A model generated the notes under the pieces. The model was not told the DNA's origin. It was given only the letters and a program-made list of their open reading frames with translations, and made no database searches. From assembly GCF_014337215.1 (NCBI RefSeq), contig NZ_CP060635.1, positions 695,501-759,500 of the forward strand: a stretch of 64,000 nucleotides of DNA, read 5' to 3'. This stretch comes from Wansuia hejianensis. GTDB taxonomy: Bacteria; Bacillota; Clostridia; Lachnospirales; Lachnospiraceae. Position numbers and translations under genes: made by a program. Shown piece after piece: positions 52,027-60,825 of the stretch; the stretch's first letter is position 1; the number at the start of each line of letters is the position of its first letter.

Positions 52027-53775
52027 ATGAGCAAAGTAATAGGCATCGATCTGGGCACCACCAACAGCTGTGTGGCGGTTATGGAAGGAGGTGAACCTAC
52101 AGTCATCGCCAATGCGGAAGGGATGAGGACAACTCCGTCGGTGGTGGCTTTTACGAAGGACGGCGACCGGCTGGTGGGCGATGTTGCAAGGCGCCAGGCC
52201 GCTACCAACGTAAACCGGACGATTTCATCCATAAAACGACAGATGGGTACCAACTACAGGGTTAAGATAGACGGCAAGAATTATTCCCCCCAGGAGTTGT
52301 CAGCCATGATCCTGACCAAGCTGAAAAAAGATGCGGAAGGCTATCTGGGAGAGAGCGTCAGCGAGGCGGTCATCACGGTTCCGGCATATTTTAACGACGC
52401 GCAGCGTCAGGCTACGAAGGACGCCGGGCGGATTGCCGGATTAAATGTCCTCCGCATCATCAATGAGCCCACATCGGCGGCGCTGGCCTATGGTCTGGAT
52501 CACGGACAGCCACAGAAGATCATGGTATATGACCTGGGCGGCGGCACCTTTGACGTTTCCCTGATCGAGATCGGTGATAATTTAATCGAAGTTCTGGCGA
52601 CAGCCGGTGATAACCACCTGGGCGGAGATGATTTTGATGAGAGAATTGCCAATTATCTGGTAGAGGAATATAAGAGGACGGAGAAAATCAACCTGTCCAA
52701 GGACGTGGTTGCCATGCAGCGGATACGGGAGGCGGCGGAGGAGGCCAAGAAAGCCCTGTCTTCCCAGAGCGTCACTTCGATCAACCTGCCTTTCGTGGCT
52801 ACGGTCAAGGGCCAGCCGGTTCACATGGAGATGGAGCTGACCAGGAGTAAATTCGATGAGCTGACGTCAGATCTGGTGGCTCGCACGGAGACTCCTGTCC
52901 GAAAGGTGCTGGCAGACGGCGGCGTCAGCGTATCAGAGCTGGGAATGGTGCTGCTGGTCGGCGGCTCAACCCGGATTCCTGCGGTGCAGGAAAAAGTACG
53001 CCAGCTCACCGGTAAAGAGGCGTCCAAGAACCTGAACCCGGATGAGTGTGTGGCGCTGGGGGCGGCCATCCAGGGCGGCAAGCTGGGCGGCGAAATCACC
53101 ACCGGCAACGCGGCCGAGATTATCCTCATGGACGTAACCCCGCTGTCACTTTCCATCGAGACGGTGGGCGGAGTGGCTACTAAGATCATTGATCGGAATA
53201 CGACCATCCCGACCCGTCACAGCCAGGTGTTTTCCACAGCTGCCAATTATCAGACCTCCGTGGAGATCAAGGTATTGCAGGGAGAGCGCCAGTTCGCAAA
53301 GGATAATACACTTCTGGGCAATTTCCGCCTGAACGGAATCAAACGCGCCCCGGCAGGAGTGCCTCAGATTGAGGTGACCTTTGACATTGACGCCAATGGA
53401 ATTGTAAACGTATCCGCCAAAGACCTGGGAACCGGAAAACAGAAAAACATCACCATCACAGCCAGCTCCAAACTGTCTGAAGACGAGATCGAAAAGGCGA
53501 TCCACGACGCGGAAGCCTACGCCGGCGAGGACACCTCCAGAAAAGAAAAGCTGGACGCGCTGAACGAAGCACAGATCCAGATGATGGCGGCAGAGCAGTA
53601 TCTGAATAACAATAAAAAGACACTTTCCAAAGAGACGAAAAAAGACCTGAAAAATCAGATCTCCCTGATCCAGAAGCTGACAAGAGCGAAAAAACCCGAA
53701 AAGATGTCAGAAGAAGAGCTGGCGTCCATTCAGGCAGAGACGGCAAAAATAAAGACAATGATGCCGGAGGAGTGA
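52027..53775 (+). CDS. dnaK: Short Hsp70 chaperone, DnaK paralogue
   Basis: 582 residues. Complete ATPase domain (GIDLGTTNSCVAVMEGG, YDLGGGTFDVSLIEIG, VGGSTRIPAVQ) and substrate-binding beta domain (DVTPLSLSIETVGG), then a shortened helical lid ending at AETAKIKTMMPEE. Ordinary clostridial DnaK is longer by some 30-60 residues and ends in an acidic, low-complexity tail, absent here. No grpE, dnaJ or hrcA is adjacent. It is likely a second DnaK. ATG 52027 follows GGAGGAAG. Confidence 0.88.
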   Translation: MSKVIGIDLGTTNSCVAVMEGGEPTVIANAEGMRTTPSVVAFTKDGDRLVGDVARRQAATNVNRTISSIKRQMGTNYRVKIDGKNYSPQELSAMILTKLKKDAEGYLGESVSEAVITVPAYFNDAQRQATKDAGRIAGLNVLRIINEPTSAALAYGLDHGQPQKIMVYDLGGGTFDVSLIEIGDNLIEVLATAGDNHLGGDDFDERIANYLVEEYKRTEKINLSKDVVAMQRIREAAEEAKKALSSQSVTSINLPFVATVKGQPVHMEMELTRSKFDELTSDLVARTETPVRKVLADGGVSVSELGMVLLVGGSTRIPAVQEKVRQLTGKEASKNLNPDECVALGAAIQGGKLGGEITTGNAAEIILMDVTPLSLSIETVGGVATKIIDRNTTIPTRHSQVFSTAANYQTSVEIKVLQGERQFAKDNTLLGNFRLNGIKRAPAGVPQIEVTFDIDANGIVNVSAKDLGTGKQKNITITASSKLSEDEIEKAIHDAEAYAGEDTSRKEKLDALNEAQIQMMAAEQYLNNNKKTLSKETKKDLKNQISLIQKLTRAKKPEKMSEEELASIQAETAKIKTMMPEE

Positions 53776-53803
53776 TTCTGGGAGGTGGATACCCGGACGA
53801 AAA

Positions 53804-53866
53804 ACAGCGGGAGCCGGGGCGTCTGTCCGGCCCAGAGGAATGACGCCCCGGCTTCCGCTGTTTTTC
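53804..53866 (+). terminator. Terminator after dnaK
   Basis: A long stem: AACAGCGGGAGCCGGGGCGT from 53804 pairs with ACGCCCCGGCTTCCGCTGTT (to about 53862), with few mismatches, then TTTTT. Confidence 0.92.
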
Positions 53867-53935
53867 TGGCTGCTTCAGACGGTACGGCGGCTCCTCCCCA
53901 GAGTGTCCGAACGCTCAATTTGGAATCAAACCTTC

Positions 53936-53964
53936 TTGCATTTTATCTGGTTTTGTTATATGAT
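53936..53964 (+). promoter_or_regulatory. pyrBI promoter
   Basis: TTGCAT (53936-53941), 17-bp spacer, TATGAT (53959-53964), 37 bp before pyrB. There is no room for a PyrR-type attenuator leader. Confidence 0.6.
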
Positions 53965-54001
53965 GGAACACAGAAAATTTAGCACATCAAGGAGGTATTC
54001 T

Positions 54002-54922
54002 ATGCGGCATATCATGAGCCCTCTGGATTTTTCAGTGGAGGAGCTGGATCGTATGATGGATCTGGCCGGGGACATTGAAAAGCATCCGGATAAATATGCA
54101 CATGCCTGTGACGGCAAAAAGATTGCTACTTTATTTTATGAGCCAAGCACCAGAACCCGTTTGAGCTTTGAAACGGCGATGCTGAATCTTGGCGGTTCCG
54201 TAATTGGTTTTGCATCTGCTGATTCCAGTTCAGCGGCTAAAGGCGAAAGTGTTTCCGATACAATCCGGGTAATCAGTTGCTTTGCTGATATCTGTGCCAT
54301 GAGACATCCCAAAGAGGGCGCGCCTCTCGTAGCTTCTTCTGTTTCTTCTATTCCAGTGATTAATGCCGGCGACGGCGGTCATCAACATCCCACTCAGACA
54401 TTAACTGATTTGCTCACAATCCGTTCTTTAAAAGGGCGTTTGGATCATCTCACGATCGGACTGTGCGGAGATCTGAAGTTTGGGCGCACGGTTCATTCGC
54501 TGATCAGCGCGCTGGTCCGGTATACGAAGGTGAAATTTGTGCTGATCTCTCCGGAGGAGCTTCGGCTGCCTTCCTACATAAGGGAGGATGTGCTGGATGC
54601 AAACCATGTGGAATATGAAGAGGTCATCCGCCTGGAGGAGGCGCTTCCGGAACTGGATATTTTGTATATGACCCGTGTCCAGAAGGAACGGTTCTTCAAT
54701 GAGGACGATTATGTGCGGATGAAGGATTTCTATATCCTGGATAAGGCTAAGATGGAGCTTGCGCGGCCGGATATGCATGTGCTGCATCCGCTTCCGAGAG
54801 TGAATGAGATATCTGTGGAAGTGGACAGCGATCCCAGAGCGGCTTATTTCAGGCAGGTACAGTATGGCGTATATATCAGGATGGCATTAATTCTGACTCT
54901 TCTGGAGGTGAAGGTATGTTAA
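54002..54922 (+). CDS. pyrB: Aspartate carbamoyltransferase catalytic chain
   Basis: 306 residues: carbamoyl-phosphate motif FYEPSTRTRLSFETAML, aspartate site with HPTQTLTDLLTI, and HPLPRVNEI. First committed step of pyrimidine synthesis. ATG 54002 follows AAGGAGG; the long in-frame upstream extension covers the terminator and is rejected. It overlaps pyrI by 7 bp. Bases about 54120-54430 use AT-richer codons than the rest of the gene and its neighbours. Confidence 0.96.
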   Translation: MRHIMSPLDFSVEELDRMMDLAGDIEKHPDKYAHACDGKKIATLFYEPSTRTRLSFETAMLNLGGSVIGFASADSSSAAKGESVSDTIRVISCFADICAMRHPKEGAPLVASSVSSIPVINAGDGGHQHPTQTLTDLLTIRSLKGRLDHLTIGLCGDLKFGRTVHSLISALVRYTKVKFVLISPEELRLPSYIREDVLDANHVEYEEVIRLEEALPELDILYMTRVQKERFFNEDDYVRMKDFYILDKAKMELARPDMHVLHPLPRVNEISVEVDSDPRAAYFRQVQYGVYIRMALILTLLEVKVC

Positions 54923-55350
54923 ATGTAGGTGCGATTGAAGAGGGATTTGTTCTGGATCACATTAAAGCAGGCAAGGCGATGACCATATACAGGGATTTAA
55001 AGCTGGACAAGCTGGATTGCTGTGTGGCGATTATTAAGAATGCCAGAAGTAATAAGATGGGCAAAAAAGACATTATCAAGGTTGAATGCCCGGTGGATAT
55101 GATGAATCTGGATATTCTTGGATTTATTGACCACAATATTACTGTTAATATCATTTCAGACGGGAAAATCGTGGAAAAGAAGCCGCTGAAGCTGCCGAAG
55201 CAGGTGGTGAATGTGATCCGCTGCAAAAATCCCCGCTGCATTACCTCCATTGAGCAGGAACTGGATCAGATTTTCGTGCTGACAGATCCGGAACGTGAAA
55301 TTTACCGCTGCCGTTATTGTGAGGAAAAATATCACGGCACTAAGAAATAA
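54916..55350 (+). CDS. pyrI: Aspartate carbamoyltransferase regulatory chain
   Basis: 144 residues. N-terminal nucleotide-binding domain (DHIKAGKAMTIY) and a zinc domain with CKNPRC and CRYCEEKY, the four ligands that link it to PyrB. It confers allosteric control by CTP/ATP. Confidence 0.95.
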   Translation: MLNVGAIEEGFVLDHIKAGKAMTIYRDLKLDKLDCCVAIIKNARSNKMGKKDIIKVECPVDMMNLDILGFIDHNITVNIISDGKIVEKKPLKLPKQVVNVIRCKNPRCITSIEQELDQIFVLTDPEREIYRCRYCEEKYHGTKK

Positions 55351-55361
55351 GGGGATGTATC

Positions 55362-56669
55362 ATGGATCACATTATATCTAAATTACTGATTTACGGGGAT
55401 ATGCCTTCCGGCTGCATCCTGATGCAGTTGGGAGATATCTGTAAAAATGCAAGGGAACGGACCCAAACCAGGGATGAGCTGGTCACAAGAGTGTTCCAGC
55501 AGGTCAAGAGGATACTGGAAGTGGCTACAGATTATGGCTTTGACCGGAACCTGTGGCATAATTACCTGACCTTCCTTCTGATGAATGATGAAAACCCCTT
55601 CAGCCTGACCTGTGAAAAGGTCGGAGCCAGGGAGGGGAGCGTCAACTTTTTCGCGAAAAACGATTTTAAAGCGTTCCAGGCACTGTTCCGGTATGACTTT
55701 ACCTGGCTGGAGCAGGAATTGGGAATTGACTGTTTCTCACGTCTGTCCAATTACAGATCCATCGGGAAACCGGAGCTGATGTACAATAAAAGTGTCAGTG
55801 AAAAAGTACAGGCACTCAGCGCAAAGCTGGAGCAGGCGGCAGATGAAAATGAATTCTTCGCTGAAGTGACAGGGTTTTACAGAGATTTTGGTGTGGGGAT
55901 GTTCGGCCTGAACAAAGCGTTCCGGATCGGCTCTTCTGCGGGCGGAGAGATTGTCTTCCACGCTATCAACAACATGGATAAGGTTATGCTGGATGATCTG
56001 GTGGGGTATGAAATCCAGAAGAAAAAGCTGGTAGACAATACGAAGGCCTTTGTGGAAGGGCGGAAAGCGAATAACTGCCTGCTGTTCGGAGATTCCGGTA
56101 CGGGAAAATCCACCAGCATTAAAGCGATTGTCAATGAATTTTATCCCCAGGGCCTGCGGATGATCGAGATCTATAAGCATCAGTTCAAGGATCTGTCCGG
56201 CGTGATCGCGCAGATCAAGAACAGAAACTATAAATTTATCATCTATATGGATGACCTGTCCTTTGAAGAATTTGAAATAGAATATAAATTCCTGAAGGCG
56301 GTCATCGAAGGCGGCGTCGAGACAAAGCCTGAAAATGTACTGATCTACGCCACCTCCAACCGCCGGCACCTGATTAAGGAAACCTGGAAGGACAGAGATG
56401 ATGTGGAGAATGACGCGGGGATCCACCGTTCAGATACCATTGAAGAGAAGCTTTCCCTGGTGAACCGTTTTGGCGTGACCATCAATTATTCCAAACCGAA
56501 CCAGCAGGAATACTTCCATATAGTCACTGAGCTGGCCAAAAAGGCAGGAATTACCATGCCGGAGAAGGAGCTGAAGGCAGAAGCCAACAAGTGGGAGCTG
56601 AGTCACGGAGGAATTTCCGGGAGAACTGCCCAGCAGTTTATTACCTATCTGCAGGGGATGTCAGAATAG
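55362..56669 (+). CDS. DUF815-type AAA ATPase
   Basis: 435 residues. A helical N-terminal half of unknown role, then an AAA domain from about residue 220 with Walker A LLFGDSGTGKST, Walker B FIIYMDDLSFE and sensor ATSNRRHLI. Proteins of this family (DUF815) are common in Clostridia and their job is unknown. It begins 11 bp after pyrI and is likely co-transcribed with it. Confidence 0.85.
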   Translation: MDHIISKLLIYGDMPSGCILMQLGDICKNARERTQTRDELVTRVFQQVKRILEVATDYGFDRNLWHNYLTFLLMNDENPFSLTCEKVGAREGSVNFFAKNDFKAFQALFRYDFTWLEQELGIDCFSRLSNYRSIGKPELMYNKSVSEKVQALSAKLEQAADENEFFAEVTGFYRDFGVGMFGLNKAFRIGSSAGGEIVFHAINNMDKVMLDDLVGYEIQKKKLVDNTKAFVEGRKANNCLLFGDSGTGKSTSIKAIVNEFYPQGLRMIEIYKHQFKDLSGVIAQIKNRNYKFIIYMDDLSFEEFEIEYKFLKAVIEGGVETKPENVLIYATSNRRHLIKETWKDRDDVENDAGIHRSDTIEEKLSLVNRFGVTINYSKPNQQEYFHIVTELAKKAGITMPEKELKAEANKWELSHGGISGRTAQQFITYLQGMSE

Positions 56670-56690
56670 AAGCTGTATCAAACCGAGTAG

Positions 56691-56726
56691 CGGAAAGCTG
56701 AACTGTTAACAGCTTTCCGTTATTTT
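56691..56726 (+). terminator. Terminator after the DUF815 gene
   Basis: CGGAAAGCTG (56691-56700) and CAGCTTTCCG (56710-56719), perfect 10-bp stem, then TTATTTT. Confidence 0.9.
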
Positions 56727-56734
56727 ACCATAAC

Positions 56735-56796
56735 TTTACTTGATAATTGTAAAATCCTATAGTAAAATTTCAGTAAAGCAGTGAATTTTACTTTAC
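56735..56796 (+). promoter_or_regulatory. folC-pheA promoter with repeated AGTAAA boxes
   Basis: TTGATA (56740-56745), 17-bp spacer, TAAAAT (56763-56768). Around it the hexamer AGTAAA occurs twice on the plus strand (56761, 56772) and twice as TTTACT on the other (56735, 56787), forming nested inverted repeats with GTAAAAT/ATTTTAC. They may be operator sites. Confidence 0.5.
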
Positions 56797-56818
56797 GGTG
56801 CAGGGAGCAGCAGGTATC

Positions 56819-58111
56819 ATGGATTACAGAGCAGCAAGAGAATTTATAGAGGAAAAATCAGGCGGTATTGTGCTGGGGCTTTCGAGAATCGCGGCCCTTC
56901 TGGAAGAATTGGGACATCCGGAACGGTCCTTAAAATATATTCATATCGCTGGAACCAATGGAAAAGGAAGTATACTTTCCTATATGTCCACTGTACTCAC
57001 CCACGCGGGCTACCGGGTGGGTCGTTATATATCTCCGACCCTGTATTCTTACAGGGAACGGTTTCAGGTTGACGGAGCGAAGATTACAAGGGAAGATTAC
57101 AGCTTTTTGGCTGGAGAAATAGCAGGGGCTGTGAAACGGCTGGAGGCCAGGGGCGTCAGCCGTCCGTCCGTCTTTGAGCTCGAGACAGTTTTAAGTTTTC
57201 TATATTTCAAGCAGATGAACTGTGACTGGGTGGTGCTGGAATGCGGCATGGGGGGCCGGGACGATGCGACGAATGTGATCCCGACTCCGGAGCTGGCGGT
57301 TTTTGCGTCCATCAGCCTGGATCATATGGGTTATCTGGGCGGGAGCCTGGAAGAAATAGCTTCGGCCAAGGCAGGCATTATTAAAGAAGGCACTCATGCG
57401 GTGACCGGCAGGCAGGCACCAGAGGTGTTGAAGATCCTGCAAAAGGAATGTGACGGCAAGCAGGTAACCCTGACTGTGGCAGATCCATCTGCTGTCGTGA
57501 TGAAGCAGGACAGCCTGAACGGACAGAAATTTCTGTACCGGAACTTTGAGCTGGAGATTTCACTGCCGGGCAGCTGTCAGGTGGAAAATGCGGTGACTGC
57601 CTATGAGGCGCTGAAGGTTCTGCGGCAAAAGGGTCTGAAGCTTACAGACCGGCAGATCCGGGAAGGAATGAAGCAGGCTGTCTGGAACGGCAGATTCACC
57701 TGTATCGGAACGGCCCCGTATTTTTTTGTGGACGGAGCCCATAATCCCGATGCGGCCCGAAAGCTGAGAACATCGGTAGAGACCTATTTTAAGGGCCGCC
57801 GTTTAATCTATATCACCGGAATATTTGCAGATAAGGATTATCCGGAGATCATCCGGATTATGGCGCCTCTGGCTGACCGGATATTCACGATTGCCACTCC
57901 GGGCATCGGGCGGGCGCTGCCTGCGGACAGGCTCGCGGAAGCAATTGCGGGAGTCAATCCCAACGTGCAGGCCTGTGAGGGGCTGGAGGACGCGGTGCGG
58001 AAGGCTTATGAGGCGGCAGAACAGGAAGATGTCATACTGGCGTTTGGCTCACTGTCATTTATCGGCGGGCTGACCAGGATTGTGAACACATACAGGGAGA
58101 AAAGAACATGA
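56819..58111 (+). CDS. folC: Folylpolyglutamate/dihydrofolate synthase
   Basis: 430 residues of the Mur ligase fold: P-loop IAGTNGKGSILSYMS, YISPTL, VLECGMGGRDDATNV, SISLDHMGYLG, the carbamylated Lys region AKAGIIK and VDGAHNPDAA. Adds glutamate to folates. ATG 56819 matches the family start; an in-frame start at 56798 would add seven residues. It overlaps pheA by 4 bp. Confidence 0.93.
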   Translation: MDYRAAREFIEEKSGGIVLGLSRIAALLEELGHPERSLKYIHIAGTNGKGSILSYMSTVLTHAGYRVGRYISPTLYSYRERFQVDGAKITREDYSFLAGEIAGAVKRLEARGVSRPSVFELETVLSFLYFKQMNCDWVVLECGMGGRDDATNVIPTPELAVFASISLDHMGYLGGSLEEIASAKAGIIKEGTHAVTGRQAPEVLKILQKECDGKQVTLTVADPSAVVMKQDSLNGQKFLYRNFELEISLPGSCQVENAVTAYEALKVLRQKGLKLTDRQIREGMKQAVWNGRFTCIGTAPYFFVDGAHNPDAARKLRTSVETYFKGRRLIYITGIFADKDYPEIIRIMAPLADRIFTIATPGIGRALPADRLAEAIAGVNPNVQACEGLEDAVRKAYEAAEQEDVILAFGSLSFIGGLTRIVNTYREKRT

Positions 58112-59238
58112 TAGATCTGAATAAGATCCGTGACGAGATTGACGAAACGGATAAAGGGATCGTCCGGTTGTTTGAAAAACGGATGGAGCTGACCGAAGAG
58201 GTTGCAAAATATAAAATTGAGACGGGAAAACCCGTATTTGACAAGGAAAGAGAGATTTCCAAGCTAAAGAAGCTGAGAGGTGAATCTTCCAATGAATTCA
58301 ACGCCAAAGGAATTCAGGAGGTCTTTCAGCAGATGATGTCTATCAGCCGGAAGCGGCAATACCAGCTTCTGACAGAGCATGGAGCGGATGAGCAAGTCGA
58401 CTACAGGCAGACAGACGCGCTGCAGTTCTCCCATTCAAAGGTAGTATTCCAGGGAGTGGAGGGCGCGTACAGCTTCGCTGCGATGAAGACCTTCTTTGAC
58501 GACACCATCGAAAGCTCCCATGTGGAGACATGGAAGGAAGCCATGCAGCAGGTGGCAGAACAGAAAGTGGATTACGGGGTCCTGCCGATTGAGAATTCAA
58601 CGGCGGGCAGCGTGTCAGATATCTATGATCTGATGATCCGGTATCCCAATTACATTGTAGGGGAGCAGATCCTGAAGATTGAGCATACCCTGATGGCGGT
58701 TCCGGGTGCATCGCTTGAAGATATCCGGACAGTTTATTCCCATCCCCAGGGCCTGGCCCAGTGCAGAAACTATTTAGAGCAGCATCCGGGCTGGAAGCAG
58801 GAGGAAGTGCTGAATACAGCCATGGCGGCAGAGAAGGTGGCGAAGGAGGGGGACAGGACCCAAGCTGCCATCGCCAGCAGGTATGCGGCAGAGCATTTTG
58901 GACTGAATATTCTGGCGGAAGGCTGCTTGTCGGGGGAATCAAATTCCACCCGCTTCATCATCATATCCAATCAGAAATGCTTTGACAGAAACGCCGGGAA
59001 GATCAGTATCTGCATTGAACTGCCTCATGAAAGCGGTTCTCTGTATAATATTCTGGCTCATTTTATTTACAATGACCTGAATATGACTAAAATCGAGTCC
59101 AGGCCGATTCCGGAGCAGAACTGGGAATACAGGTTTTTCATTGATTTTGAAGGGAATCTGAGCAGCCCGGCCGTGAAGAATGCGCTGAGAGGGATTGCCT
59201 CGGAGGCCAGTTCCCTGCGGCTGCTGGGTAATTATTAG
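58108..59238 (+). CDS. pheA: Bifunctional chorismate mutase/prephenate dehydratase
   Basis: 376 residues: AroQ chorismate mutase (1-90, LNKIRDEIDETDKGIVRLFEKRMELTEEVAKYK), prephenate dehydratase (about 112-290, VVFQGVEGAYSFAAM, ENSTAGSVSDIYDL, STRFIII with the catalytic TRF) and an ACT domain with ESRP for phenylalanine feedback. It commits chorismate to phenylalanine. Confidence 0.95.
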   Translation: MIDLNKIRDEIDETDKGIVRLFEKRMELTEEVAKYKIETGKPVFDKEREISKLKKLRGESSNEFNAKGIQEVFQQMMSISRKRQYQLLTEHGADEQVDYRQTDALQFSHSKVVFQGVEGAYSFAAMKTFFDDTIESSHVETWKEAMQQVAEQKVDYGVLPIENSTAGSVSDIYDLMIRYPNYIVGEQILKIEHTLMAVPGASLEDIRTVYSHPQGLAQCRNYLEQHPGWKQEEVLNTAMAAEKVAKEGDRTQAAIASRYAAEHFGLNILAEGCLSGESNSTRFIIISNQKCFDRNAGKISICIELPHESGSLYNILAHFIYNDLNMTKIESRPIPEQNWEYRFFIDFEGNLSSPAVKNALRGIASEASSLRLLGNY

Positions 59239-59272
59239 CCGGAATCCGGCGGTGAAAAGGAGGAATCATAAT

Positions 59273-60814
59273 ATGCAGGTTGCCACATTTGCTGCGATTG
59301 ACATCGGATCGTATGATGTTACGCTGGAAATTTTTGAAATATCAAAAAAAACCGGGATTCACAGTATCGATACAATCCGCCACAGGCTGGAACTAGGTAA
59401 AGATACCTATGCCCACGGGAAGATCGGCCCGGAGATGGTAGAGGAGCTGTGCAAAATCCTTCAGGATTTTGTGCGGATTATGGAAGGCTATCAGGTGGAC
59501 GCCCACCGCGCCATCGCTACCAGCGCTCTGCGGGAAGCAGAAAACAACCTGTTTATCCTTGGAAAGATCCGCCAGATGACGGGCCTGAATGTGGAGATCC
59601 TCAGCAATTCTGAGCAGAGGTTTTTAAGCTATAAGGCCATCGCATCCATCGAAAGCCGCTTTAACAAAATGATCGAAAAAGGAACGGCGATTGTGGATGT
59701 GGACGGGGGAAGTACACAGATTTCACTGTTCGATAAGGACGCCCTGGTGACGACCCAGAACATACGGATGGGCAATCTGAGAATCCGCGAGAAGCTTCAG
59801 CCGGTGATCAGCGAGACCACCCATTATGAGCGTCTGGTTGAGGAGCTGATTCAGAACGAGCTGTACAGTTTTAAGAAGATGTATCTGAAAGACCGCAGAA
59901 TAGAAAATATCGTGTTGAACGGTGATTTTTTCACTGAAATAGTGTTCAGGAACACAGAGGATAAGGCCAGCCGGACACTGAGCAGGCAGGAGTTCCAGCA
60001 GTGGTATCAGAAGGTGGTCGGCCAGTCGGCCACAGAACTGGCGGTTAAGCTGGATGTCCCGATTGAATATGCATCGCTGCTGCGGCCGTCGGCCATCATT
60101 TACCACCGTCTGGTGGAGGAGATGGACGCGTCCCTGATCTGGACGCCTGGCACTCACCTGGGACGTGGTCTTGCTTATGAATACGCAGAAGGAAAAAAGC
60201 TTCTGAAGGTGGCTCATAATTTTGAAAATGATATCATTATGGCCGCCCGTAATATCGGAAAAAGATATGCGGTAAACCGTCCGCACATCCAGAACATGGA
60301 TATGACATCAGCGGAGATCTTTGACGCCCTGAAAAAGGTACACGGCTGCGGGCCACGCGAGAGGCTATTACTGCGGATCGCGGTCATGCTTCACGACGTG
60401 GGGAAATATATCAGCCTGAATTATGTGGCAGACAGCTCCTATAATATCATCATGAGCAATGAGATCATCGGCCTTTCCCATGCGGAAAGGGAGATGGTGG
60501 CCCTGATCGCCCGCTACAATACCACGCGCCTTCCCCAATACGACGTGCTGGTACAGGAGAGCAGCCTCAATGAGCGGCAGTATCTGATTGTAGCCGAGCT
60601 GACGGCAATCATCCGCTATACGAATGCCCTGGACAGGAGCCATCTGCAGAAGATACAGTCTGTTAAGGCCGTTCTGAAGGATCAGAAGCTGATTCTGAAC
60701 CTGGTAGTGAATCAGGACTATACGTTGGAGCAGGGACTGATTGCAGACAAGGAAGAATTTTTCAACGAAGTATTCAGCATCCAGCCCGTCCTTAAAGTAA
60801 AAAGACAAATGTAG
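59273..60814 (+). CDS. ppx: Exopolyphosphatase, Ppx/GppA family with HD domain
   Basis: 513 residues. N-terminal actin-like phosphatase domain (AAIDIGSYDVTLEIFEI, VDVDGGSTQISLF, ILSNSEQRFLSYKA), C-terminal HD-type region with MLHDVGKYIS. It hydrolyses terminal phosphates of polyphosphate or pppGpp. ATG 59273 follows AAGGAGG. The typical DxGSNS motif reads DIGSYD, a variant seen in some clostridial homologues. It is 11 bp before ppk. Confidence 0.9.
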   Translation: MQVATFAAIDIGSYDVTLEIFEISKKTGIHSIDTIRHRLELGKDTYAHGKIGPEMVEELCKILQDFVRIMEGYQVDAHRAIATSALREAENNLFILGKIRQMTGLNVEILSNSEQRFLSYKAIASIESRFNKMIEKGTAIVDVDGGSTQISLFDKDALVTTQNIRMGNLRIREKLQPVISETTHYERLVEELIQNELYSFKKMYLKDRRIENIVLNGDFFTEIVFRNTEDKASRTLSRQEFQQWYQKVVGQSATELAVKLDVPIEYASLLRPSAIIYHRLVEEMDASLIWTPGTHLGRGLAYEYAEGKKLLKVAHNFENDIIMAARNIGKRYAVNRPHIQNMDMTSAEIFDALKKVHGCGPRERLLLRIAVMLHDVGKYISLNYVADSSYNIIMSNEIIGLSHAEREMVALIARYNTTRLPQYDVLVQESSLNERQYLIVAELTAIIRYTNALDRSHLQKIQSVKAVLKDQKLILNLVVNQDYTLEQGLIADKEEFFNEVFSIQPVLKVKRQM

Positions 60815-60825
60815 GAGGTGCCGCA

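Noticed and set aside
53840..54001. Extended N-terminus of PyrB
   Set aside because: It would cover the dnaK terminator and the pyrB promoter; ATG 54002 matches the family and follows AAGGAGG.
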